Assembly: GCA_947374485.1 (NCBI GenBank)
Contig: CANCCF010000366.1
Span: 1 to 9,620 of the forward strand
Direction of reading: 5' to 3'
Source: Comamonadaceae bacterium
GTDB lineage: Bacteria; Pseudomonadota; Gammaproteobacteria; Burkholderiales; Burkholderiaceae_C
Length of the DNA: 9,620 nucleotides
A program made the position numbers and the translations under genes. Below are positions 1-6,192 of the stretch, one piece after another. Numbering within the stretch: position 1 is the first letter of the stretch; every line of letters starts with the position of its first letter. The notes beneath the pieces are model-generated. The model saw nothing but the letters and a program-made list of their open reading frames with translations, searched no databases and was not told the origin of the DNA.

Positions 1-130
1 GATGCCTGCGGATGAATGAACCCAGGTAACCGGGCCACATGTCGAACTTTGCGCTCTCCACGGGTGGCTCTGCGCCGAATTGCTTGAGGAATTTCTCCCG
101 TTCCTTCACGGCTTGGTAATGACTGCACAT
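1..130 (-). CDS. SRAP family (YedK/HMCES-like) protein, N-terminal part only
   Basis: Reading the minus strand from the ATG at 130 gives 43 residues beginning MCSHYQAVKERE and containing WPGYLGSF; the frame stays open to the window edge, so the gene is 5'-complete and 3'-truncated by the window. The Met-Cys start is the hallmark of SRAP proteins: the initiator Met is removed and Cys2 forms a thiazolidine crosslink with abasic sites in single-stranded DNA, protecting them during replication (family knowledge). A ribosome binding site (GGGAG, 9 nt spacer) lies just upstream on the minus strand. The gene is divergent from umuD, and the LexA box between them sits 22-42 nt before this start, so SOS control of both genes is likely. 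The short visible length limits certainty, but the N-terminus and the SOS neighbourhood agree. Confidence 0.8.
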   Translation of the reverse strand, partial: MCSHYQAVKEREKFLKQFGAEPPVESAKFDMWPGYLGSFIRRH

Positions 131-156
131 TGTTTTTATCTCCCTGTCACTATACT
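130..156 (+). promoter_or_regulatory. Candidate umuD promoter (-35 TTGTTT, -10 TATACT)
   Basis: TTGTTT at 130-135 and TATACT at 151-156 form a sigma70-like pair with a short 15-bp spacer. The -10 overlaps the LexA box, as in many SOS genes. A start site about 7 nt after the -10 would fall on or next to the first ATG of umuD at 163, implying a leaderless or nearly leaderless mRNA. The short spacer makes the -35 assignment tentative. Confidence 0.5.
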
Positions 157-172
157 GTATGCATGACCAGTA
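153..172. promoter_or_regulatory. LexA box between SRAP gene and umuD
   Basis: TACTGT, eight bases, then CCAGTA: 15 of 20 positions match the classical enterobacterial LexA operator TACTGTATATATATACAGTA; the only half-site deviation is CCAG for ACAG. It lies in the short divergent region between the SRAP start (130) and umuD, both SOS genes, and overlaps the presumed umuD -10 hexamer. LexA bound here would block both directions. Confidence 0.85.
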
Positions 173-603
173 TTTTAAATACTAATAGCCCCATACTGGC
201 TTCCAGCCTTCCCGTTGAAGCGCATCTGATCACAGGCACGGTCCAGGCAGGCTTTCCCTCGCCTGCAGAAGACCTGGGTGCACAACGTATCGATCTGGCC
301 CAGTTGCTCATCAAGCATAGCCAAGCCACCTATTTCCTTCGTGCCAGTGGGCACTCGATGACCGAGGCCGGTATCTTTGACGGCGACATCCTGGTGATTG
401 ACCGCGCCATCAAGCCCCGCAACACCCACATCGTTGTCGCCATCGTGGATGGTGAGTTCACCGTCAAACAGCTCTACCAGCGTGCCGGGCGCATTAAGCT
501 CAAGGCCGCCAACCCGACTTACCCCGACATCACACCCAAGGAGGGTCAGACCATTGAGGTGTGGGGTGTCGTGACCAGCACCATCAAGCAGTTCAAAGTC
601 TGA
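163..603 (+). CDS. umuD: UmuD, self-cleaving subunit of translesion polymerase V
   Basis: 146 aa from the first ATG (163). A TTG at 130 is in frame but lies upstream of the likely -10, so it is not favoured. This is an S24/LexA-family serine protease. The visible hallmarks are an Ala29-Gly30 self-cleavage site followed by FPSPAEDL, catalytic Ser65 in ASGHSM, and catalytic Lys102 in DGEFTVKQL. RecA filaments stimulate removal of the first 29 residues to give UmuD', which joins UmuC as polymerase V (family knowledge). E. coli UmuD has 139 aa and a Cys-Gly cut site, so length and layout fit. No Shine-Dalgarno sequence precedes the ATG, and the LexA box spans the start codon. The downstream AAGGAG (603-608) serves umuC, whose host copy is broken 114 bases after this gene. 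Confidence 0.93.
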   Translation: MTSILNTNSPILASSLPVEAHLITGTVQAGFPSPAEDLGAQRIDLAQLLIKHSQATYFLRASGHSMTEAGIFDGDILVIDRAIKPRNTHIVVAIVDGEFTVKQLYQRAGRIKLKAANPTYPDITPKEGQTIEVWGVVTSTIKQFKV

Positions 604-615
604 AGGAGCACTTTC

Positions 616-738
616 GTGTACGCCCTGGTCGACGGCAACAATTTCTATGTGAGCTGTGAACGCGTGTTTCGGCCCAGCCTGAATGGCCTGCCGATGGTGG
701 TATTGAGCAACAACGATCTTACTGATCAAGTTTGTTAG
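616..738 (+). pseudogene. umuC: Truncated umuC 5' fragment (codons 1-34), split by mobile element
   Basis: GTG start at 616, 12 nt after the umuD stop and preceded by AAGGAG. Codons 1-34 read as the UmuC N-terminus (VDGNNFYVSCERVFRPSL, then VVLSNND), ending with the GAT at 715-717. The expected next residues, Gly-Cys-x-x-Ala-Arg, are missing; instead six foreign codons (LTDQVC) lead to a TAG at 736-738. The 40-aa product contains the first catalytic aspartate (Asp6) but not the Asp-Glu pair, so it cannot be a polymerase. The continuation of the frame, beginning Gly-Cys-Ala-Ile-Ala-Arg, is found at 6295 inside the second umuC copy. This is the 5' relic of the original host umuC. Confidence 0.9.
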
Positions 739-740
739 TA
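709..740 (+). other. Left element junction (attL-like) with imperfect palindrome
   Basis: The umuC codons Asn32-Asn33-Asp34 end at 717. Just inside, 720-740 is a 21-bp imperfect palindrome (arms TACTGATCAA and TTTGTTAGTA around G730; 7 of 10 positions pair), which has the size and symmetry of a tyrosine-recombinase core site. GGATGCG follows at 741-747 and recurs at the right junction (6295-6301). The sequence facing 700-717 at the other end (6277-6294) is only loosely alike, in line with the imperfect direct repeats reported for GInts. Confidence 0.55.
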
Positions 741-786
741 GGATGCGTCATGTCTTCCGGACTCCTGGTATTTGTATTTGAATTCA

Positions 787-803
787 TCGTCTCTTTGAGA
801 CGA
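787..803. repeat. Perfect inverted repeat in left end of element
   Basis: TCGTCTC, TTT, GAGACGA: a 7-bp perfect stem with a 3-base loop in the 102-bp leader between the umuC relic and the first element gene. A tandem TATTTG pair lies just before it (769-780). There is no T-tract after the stem, so an intrinsic terminator is unlikely. An operator or recombination accessory site is possible; its function is unknown. Confidence 0.45.
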
Positions 804-840
804 GTAGCAGGTGGGGGTCTGGGGGAGGAAACGGAGCGCA

Positions 841-1140
841 ATGAGATCTGTGGATAACTTGGACCTCGTCCGGTGGCGGGATATGGATTCCATTCATGTC
901 CTGCGCCTGCTGGCAGATCACATCAAAGAAGATCCCTCTTTCCATCCAAGGTCGAGTCATCTGACCTCCCGTTGGCACGTCCATGCTGCTGGCCATGATT
1001 GGGAGTTCTTGTGCACCGGACCAAAGTTTTGGGATGTGCGTATGGACAGTGGCGGTGGTGGCGCCATTGATTTGGTGATGCACATTCATCGGCTCAACTT
1101 CAAGGCAGCCGCCAAGCTTCTGAAAGAGAGTGACGTATGA
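841..1140 (+). CDS. Small primase-fragment-like protein leading the gin operon
   Basis: 99 aa, starting at the ATG at 841. GGAG ends 4 nt before it and a stronger GGAGG lies 12 nt upstream; an in-frame GTG at 811 has no ribosome site and is not favoured. The core (about residues 42-94) reads SRWHVHAAG, then an F-x-x-TGPKFWD segment, then GGGGAIDLVMHIH and FKAAAKLL. The Gly-rich GGGGAIDLVMH block with a following amphipathic helix is characteristic of the CHC2-type N-terminal domain of DnaG-like and plasmid/phage primases. The cysteine ligands are absent (only Cys58) and no Toprim domain follows, so catalytic primase activity is not expected; DNA or helicase binding is a guess. Its TGA overlaps the ginA ATG (ATGA), implying translational coupling. 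It is not part of the four-gene GInt core as described. Confidence 0.7.
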   Translation: MRSVDNLDLVRWRDMDSIHVLRLLADHIKEDPSFHPRSSHLTSRWHVHAAGHDWEFLCTGPKFWDVRMDSGGGGAIDLVMHIHRLNFKAAAKLLKESDV

Positions 1141-2309
1141 GGCTTGTGATGGCTACAGCGGACCTTAAGGTTGAAGGTCGATCGTTTGCGGGTTTCCCAC
1201 TGCTTCTCGACAATGACGGCTGGCCCCTGGAGCCTGCGCAATCGTTCCTGTGGCACACCTTGGTCACCCATGGAAGCATTGAAAGCAAGCTCACGTGGGA
1301 AGCATATGGCCGCAGGCTATACGATTTCTTTGCATTCTTGTCTGCCAACGACCTGGCTTGGAATGAGAGCCAAAAGCCGCACGGACTCAGCGTTGTGGCT
1401 AGATATCGTGACTGGTCGCTTGGCGAGTTAGGTCTGAGTCCAAATACCGTGAACAAGCGGTTGAACCTGGTTGTGCGGTTTTACGATTGGTGCAAACGCC
1501 AAGGCTACGTCTCCCATCTGCCATTCGGCATGCGCGATGTGCGCACGCCATCCCATCAGGGATTTCTTGCCCATGTGGATCGCACGGGTGGCGTGGTTTC
1601 AAAGCCGATGGTGATGGCCCGCGAGCGTAAGGCAACGATCCAATTCTTAATCAAAGAGCAGGTCAGGCAGTGTCTTGGCGCAAGGCTTGACCCAAGCCAT
1701 GCGCTCTTGTTCAACCTGATGGTTCGCACCGGGATGCGATCCTGTGAAGCGCGCACCTTTCCACTCACGTATGTCTTCAATCCGAGAACCCGAAAGGGGC
1801 TGACACCTGGGCAAATGATCCGCGTTAATCTGGAGCCGGGTGATATGCACATCAAGTATGGCAAGCCCAGAAGCGTGGACGTGCCGTGGTCGCTCATGGA
1901 AGACATGTGGACCTATTCGGTACATCAGCGCGAAGTGCGGAGGCAAAGAGCGGAAAAGGCCCCTGCTGCACTTGTTCTGACAGAGCTAGGAACGGAATTC
2001 TCGAAAGGCGCCGTCGTTGACGCGATGAAAGCCATCGAGAAAAAGGTTGGCTTCCCAGTGAGGGCGCACATGCTGCGGCATACCTATGGAACCTACACGC
2101 TGTCGGCACTGCGCAAAAGCCCTTCCTTCGAGGGAGAGCCGCTGTTGTATGTCCGTGACCGCATGGGGCACTCTGATGTCCAAACCACTGCGATCTACCT
2201 GCATCTGATCAATCAGTTGGATGCGCAGATCGTATTGGCGCATGAAGACGAAATGGACATGCTGTTCGCCAGTGGTGGTGAGGACCCGATAGCGATGGGG
2301 AATCATTGA
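1137..2309 (+). CDS. ginA: Tyrosine recombinase 1 (GinA-like)
   Basis: 390 aa; the ATG at 1137 overlaps the stop of the preceding gene (ATGA). A second ATG at 1149 is a possible alternative start. Residues ~45-130 form a SAM-like core-binding domain, and the catalytic domain spans ~165-370. All six catalytic positions of the family can be placed: Arg201 (TGMRSCEA), Lys243 (KYGKPRSVDVP; Lys240 is the alternative), His311 and Arg314 (HMLRHTYGT), His345 (MGHSDVQTT) and nucleophile Tyr354 (AIYLHL). It should cut and rejoin DNA at the element ends through a 3'-phosphotyrosine intermediate. It resembles Tn554 TnpA/XerC-type enzymes in size. The next gene starts within its stop codon (TGATG). In GInts all three recombinases are reported to be required, so this one probably works in a complex with the next two. 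Confidence 0.9.
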   Translation: MRLVMATADLKVEGRSFAGFPLLLDNDGWPLEPAQSFLWHTLVTHGSIESKLTWEAYGRRLYDFFAFLSANDLAWNESQKPHGLSVVARYRDWSLGELGLSPNTVNKRLNLVVRFYDWCKRQGYVSHLPFGMRDVRTPSHQGFLAHVDRTGGVVSKPMVMARERKATIQFLIKEQVRQCLGARLDPSHALLFNLMVRTGMRSCEARTFPLTYVFNPRTRKGLTPGQMIRVNLEPGDMHIKYGKPRSVDVPWSLMEDMWTYSVHQREVRRQRAEKAPAALVLTELGTEFSKGAVVDAMKAIEKKVGFPVRAHMLRHTYGTYTLSALRKSPSFEGEPLLYVRDRMGHSDVQTTAIYLHLINQLDAQIVLAHEDEMDMLFASGGEDPIAMGNH

Positions 2310-3934
2310 TGGCCCGCGTCAAGGACTACAAGGCCAAGGCATCTGGAATCGCAACCGAGATTACCGCTGACCTGGGAGCAAATGATGCGATGGTCGCGCT
2401 TCCTCCAAACCCGCGAAACCAAAACCTGATTGACCTGCGTCCATGGTTGGGGCGTGGCTTTGACGAATGGGTTTGGGCAGCTATCACGGTATTGAAGGCC
2501 CGGCTCCACAGCGGGAACTATTCGGTGGCAACCATCGCGAGCTTTGCATCCAACGGGATCAAAGTGTTTATGCCATACCTTATGGAAAACAATAAGGGCA
2601 CCATGCCCTTACGACCATCGGATATGGGACCAGCAGATGTTGCCCGTTACATTGCGTGGCTTAGGCTCAAATACCCAAACGGCTCCACTGCCAAGAACTA
2701 TTATTCTGCCTTCAAGTCGGTGGTGGTTGGTCTTATGGATTACGGCTTCATCGACCAACAACATGAGACGTTACTGCCGGCCAATCCATTCCCCAAGAAT
2801 GGCACGGTGACACGAGGCGAAACATCTTTAAGTCAGGCGGAAATGCAGAAGTTGGCCACTGCCCTCAAAGCCGACCTCATTGCCATCCATCACGGACGAT
2901 TTACAGGATTGGAGTCGGAGGCCATTGTGGCTCTCATGCTCATCGTTGGCATGCGCTCGGGCATTAATACCACCCCACTTCTGGAAATGAAGCGGGATTG
3001 CTTGGGTCCACATCCTTTCATGCCCAACCTCATGCTGGTTAGAACCTTCAAACGTAGGGGAAGGGGCGCGCAATCCACGTCATTGCGGCAGACCCACATC
3101 CATGATCTCTCTGCAACCGTTCCCATGGATGGCGTCGCTGTGCTCAAGAAGGTATTGGAAATAACGCAGGCCCTAGTGCCCAGTGCCCCTGAGTCCATCA
3201 AGGATCGGGTTTGGCTCTACAGATCTTCGCAACGTGGAAAAGACAAGGGCCAAACGCTTTGTCTGAAGATGGGAAGTGTGTCCGAACTCACTAAGGCGAT
3301 CGTTCAACGTCACGGGCTGTTAGCCGACGACGGCTCACCCTTGCGGGTGACCCTTGGACGCCTACGAAAGACCATGGAAAACCGCCTCTGGAAGCTCAGT
3401 GATGGCGATCTACTTGCCGTGTCCGCAGTGATGGGGCATTCGCCTCAGGTCGCAGACAACCACTACTTGCGTCTTGACGAGCACACCAAAGCAGAAGGCG
3501 CGAAATTCATTGGCGAAGCGCTTCCTGCCAAGCTTAGGGGGAAAGACCTCGTGCCAACACCCACGGGCAGTTGTAAGGACAGCTTGCAAGGCGCGCTCGC
3601 TCCGAAAGACGGCTCCACACATTGCGCGGAATTCACGCATTGCCTGGGGTGTCCAAGCTATGCCATTGTGGGGACGGTCAAGGACCTGCACCGGCTCTTC
3701 AGCTTCCAACGCTTCCTGATGTCGGAGATGGACTACTACGCCAAAGGAGAGTGGCATGAATGGCAAGGCCACTATCAAGATCTCATTGCGCAAATCGACC
3801 GAATTGCCGTCGATAACTTCTTCCCGGAAATGGTGGAGCAAGCTAAGGTGCTGGCCAAAAAAGACCCACATCCCTTCTGGGCGATACGCATGCGCCAGTC
3901 TCAACTGAGTCAAGAGGCCCGCTATGGCCGGTAA
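2309..3934 (+). CDS. ginB: Tyrosine recombinase 2 (GinB-like) with C-terminal Cys cluster
   Basis: 541 aa from the ATG at 2309, which shares a base with the ginA stop; the TTG just before it is less likely. Residues ~50-150 look like a core-binding domain and ~175-400 like the catalytic domain. Arg216 (VGMRSGIN), probably Lys248 (RTFKRRG), Arg353 (GRLRKT), His377 (MGHSPQVADN) and Tyr386 (HYLRLD) are in place. In the usual His-x-x-Arg box the histidine is replaced by Gly350. A C-terminal extension of ~140 residues has Cys422, Cys439, Cys445 and Cys448 (HCLGCPSYA), a plausible zinc-binding knot, followed by a helical tail. Large recombinases with such extensions occur in Tn554 TnpB-like and GInt systems. 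It overlaps ginC by 11 bases. Confidence 0.87.
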   Translation: MARVKDYKAKASGIATEITADLGANDAMVALPPNPRNQNLIDLRPWLGRGFDEWVWAAITVLKARLHSGNYSVATIASFASNGIKVFMPYLMENNKGTMPLRPSDMGPADVARYIAWLRLKYPNGSTAKNYYSAFKSVVVGLMDYGFIDQQHETLLPANPFPKNGTVTRGETSLSQAEMQKLATALKADLIAIHHGRFTGLESEAIVALMLIVGMRSGINTTPLLEMKRDCLGPHPFMPNLMLVRTFKRRGRGAQSTSLRQTHIHDLSATVPMDGVAVLKKVLEITQALVPSAPESIKDRVWLYRSSQRGKDKGQTLCLKMGSVSELTKAIVQRHGLLADDGSPLRVTLGRLRKTMENRLWKLSDGDLLAVSAVMGHSPQVADNHYLRLDEHTKAEGAKFIGEALPAKLRGKDLVPTPTGSCKDSLQGALAPKDGSTHCAEFTHCLGCPSYAIVGTVKDLHRLFSFQRFLMSEMDYYAKGEWHEWQGHYQDLIAQIDRIAVDNFFPEMVEQAKVLAKKDPHPFWAIRMRQSQLSQEARYGR

Positions 3935-5777
3935 CGCCATTGCAATGCAGCCTGCTAAGGCTTACGAACTATTGGCTGACCAGCCCGTTTCATCCAAAGG
4001 GCTATCGGAGTCCGAGAAATCCAATATCGTGGTCAGCGCAGTGGCTGATATGGATGGCATCAATCACGTTCTCTCCAGATTTGGTGATCCTATTTGGGAC
4101 TTCAGACCTTACTTTGAGCAATCCAACGTGGCCGATGGCCAAAAATACATTCCTTGGCCAGGGGATTGCTCGCAGGAGTTGGTCGATGACTGCAAGGCTG
4201 TCATGTATGCATGGTTCAAGCGAGGCCTGCCAGGCTCGAAGCCTCCGGTAGCAATGGGTATCTGCCAAACTGCCATTGCATCCGCGATTCCGATGATGCG
4301 TTGGCTGACTGCACTGAACATCAAGAGATTCGACCAGATGAAACCCATTCACGTCGCCAACTATGTTCATTACACGAAATCTCGACTTACACGCAATGCA
4401 AGTAGCGTCTACGACAGCTTGCGCATCTTGGACTTCTTATGGGTGTTTCGCAACGACACGTCGTCACCGCTTGCCGCATGCCCATGGGGCGAGAGCTCGC
4501 TTTGGCGGGTCAGCGGTCTGGCAAAGCAAGTCGGCAACCAGTTCGGGCGAACTGAAACCGGAAAAACGCCCATCATCCCGCCGGATGTGCAAGCCAAGGT
4601 GTTCAATTATTGTGAGGAAGTTCTCGCAGCAGCACCGGAAATTCTGAGCGAACGCGATGCCGGGAGGTTGGGGTTGAGAAATCCTGCGCTGATTCGCATT
4701 CGGAATGCTGCGCTTTACGTCCTGTCGATAACCAGTGGCATGCGCAATGAGGAGGCCATTGGGGTCGAGGCCGGGTCATGGCGAAGTGAAGTGAGAGACG
4801 GCATTGAATTCCACTGGGTAGCCACCACCGAGCATAAAACGGGAAAAGGCAAGGTGGAGTTCTTAATACCCGAGCTCACGGTCAAAGTTCTGAATCTGAT
4901 GAGCCACTATGCAAAGCCGCTTCAAGAAAAGCTGGCTCTTGAAATTGCGGAACTGGAGTGCAACCCCACGCATCAGGACTTAACGAATCGGATGCTGCGG
5001 TTGGCAAAGGCGAAGAGAGACGCTAGAAAATTATTTCTTTGCATTAGCAAGTCTGGGCAGAGTGAATCAACAGGCTATCACTTTGACGCGCTGTCCAATG
5101 GTGGGTCGAAGGTCTCATTCCGGAGGTTGGCGAAGGCTGCCGGCACCGACTGGCAGTTGGCACCCCATCAGTGCCGCAGAACTTACGCGCGCAATATTGT
5201 GGAGTCGCGCATGGGGCGAGCCTCGCTTCTATTTCTCAAATGGCAATTCAAGCATTCCAGCATGAGCATGACCCAGTTGTATGCATCCAACCCGATGCAA
5301 GACGCATCGCTGTTCGATGAAGTGCTGGACGAGATGACCGAGTTCAAGGTGGACTTGATTGAGTCCTGGCTTGGTGATCAGGCCTTGAGCGGCGGTGCTG
5401 GACGCGAAATCAAAAAGGCGCGTGCGATTACCCTGAAAAGTCGAACCGCATTGTTGGCTGAAACAGCAGCCCAGGTTCACATCCGCGCCACGGGCCACGG
5501 ATGGTGCCTGGCACAAGAAAAGGGGTGTGGTGGCGCGGGTCTGTATGAAGCGACCCGGTGCGTTGGCTGCAAGAATGGCGTCATTGATGAGTCGTTTACC
5601 GAAATCTGGAAAGGCATCTATGAGCAACAAACCGAATTGTTGGCCATTGAGGATGCTGGCCCGGCGGTCAAGCAACGTGCTGAGCGTGACGTTCAGTGGG
5701 CGCACCAAGTGATGGTTGACCTTGGTGTTCTGCTGACACCGGACACCTCAAATCTGAATGGAACATCAAATGAGTGA
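3924..5777 (+). CDS. ginC: Tyrosine recombinase 3 (GinC-like) with C-terminal Cys cluster
   Basis: 617 aa, start ATG at 3924 inside the end of ginB; Met8 (3945) is an alternative. A long N-terminal region (1-220) precedes the catalytic domain at ~225-460. Arg274 (TSGMRNEEA), Lys305 or Lys308 (TEHKTGKGK), His415 and Arg418 (APHQCRRTYA), His444 (FKHSSMSMTQ) and Tyr453 (QLYASNP) complete the tyrosine recombinase set. An insertion of about 60 residues (~330-390), rich in Lys and Glu, separates the Lys strand from the HxxR box. The C-terminal extension carries Cys528, Cys535, Cys546 and Cys549 (RCVGCKNG), echoing the cluster in ginB. It overlaps the next gene by 8 bases if that gene starts at 5770. 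It probably acts with GinA and GinB in integration and excision. Confidence 0.87.
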   Translation: MAGNAIAMQPAKAYELLADQPVSSKGLSESEKSNIVVSAVADMDGINHVLSRFGDPIWDFRPYFEQSNVADGQKYIPWPGDCSQELVDDCKAVMYAWFKRGLPGSKPPVAMGICQTAIASAIPMMRWLTALNIKRFDQMKPIHVANYVHYTKSRLTRNASSVYDSLRILDFLWVFRNDTSSPLAACPWGESSLWRVSGLAKQVGNQFGRTETGKTPIIPPDVQAKVFNYCEEVLAAAPEILSERDAGRLGLRNPALIRIRNAALYVLSITSGMRNEEAIGVEAGSWRSEVRDGIEFHWVATTEHKTGKGKVEFLIPELTVKVLNLMSHYAKPLQEKLALEIAELECNPTHQDLTNRMLRLAKAKRDARKLFLCISKSGQSESTGYHFDALSNGGSKVSFRRLAKAAGTDWQLAPHQCRRTYARNIVESRMGRASLLFLKWQFKHSSMSMTQLYASNPMQDASLFDEVLDEMTEFKVDLIESWLGDQALSGGAGREIKKARAITLKSRTALLAETAAQVHIRATGHGWCLAQEKGCGGAGLYEATRCVGCKNGVIDESFTEIWKGIYEQQTELLAIEDAGPAVKQRAERDVQWAHQVMVDLGVLLTPDTSNLNGTSNE

Positions 5778-6171
5778 CCCCAAGGCTCGCAGCCGAAAAA
5801 ATACCGTAGATGAAATCCAACAAGCCATTGCACAGGTGCAGGCTGGTCAAGGCAAGGTATCCATCTCTGCTGTTGCAAAGCTGGCCGGGGTCACCCCTGC
5901 CTTGATTCACAACACCTACCCCGACCTTGCCGAAAAAATCAGAGGGCTGGTGGGCAAAGCGACGCGAAGCCAACGCGATGCCAAGCATGACGCGCTGGTT
6001 CGTGAGCGCGAGGTCAACCGCGCTCTGAGACAGGAACTCGCAGAGTCGCGCGCGGACTTGGCTAAGCTTGCATCAATCAACCAAGTGCTTGTCAATGAAG
6101 TGGCCTTGCTAAAAGGTATGGCCACGGGGAAAGTGGTTTCGATTCTTCAACCAAAAGGCGCAGGCGTTTAG
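5770..6171 (+). CDS. ginD: Small HTH and coiled-coil protein (GinD/TnpC-like)
   Basis: 133 aa from the ATG at 5770, which has GGAA 8 nt upstream and overlaps the ginC stop. An in-frame ATG at 5758 adds four residues but has no ribosome site. Residues ~28-62 (KVSISAVAKLAGVTPALIHN, then TYPDLAEKI) form a helix-turn-helix of the TetR-like kind. Residues ~65-112 are highly charged and Leu-rich with heptad spacing, a probable coiled coil. This matches the small helical fourth protein of GInts, reported as essential for integration and excision, and has the size of Tn554 TnpC (125 aa). A role as DNA-binding directionality or assembly factor is inferred. umuC begins 21 bases after its stop, with no terminator in between. 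Confidence 0.8.
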   Translation: MSDPKARSRKNTVDEIQQAIAQVQAGQGKVSISAVAKLAGVTPALIHNTYPDLAEKIRGLVGKATRSQRDAKHDALVREREVNRALRQELAESRADLAKLASINQVLVNEVALLKGMATGKVVSILQPKGAGV

Positions 6172-6192
6172 CCCTGTTTAAAGGCTCTGGTC

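Noticed and set aside
175..729. Long open frame on the minus strand across umuD
   Set aside because: It is antisense to umuD, which has all its catalytic residues and an SOS promoter; the reverse reading shows no recognisable domain.
787..803. Intrinsic terminator ahead of the gin operon
   Set aside because: The stem is only 7 bp and is followed by GTAGCAGG rather than a T-run.
3410..3940. 176-codon open frame on the minus strand inside ginB
   Set aside because: A shadow of the ginB coding sequence, with no ribosome site or family motif.
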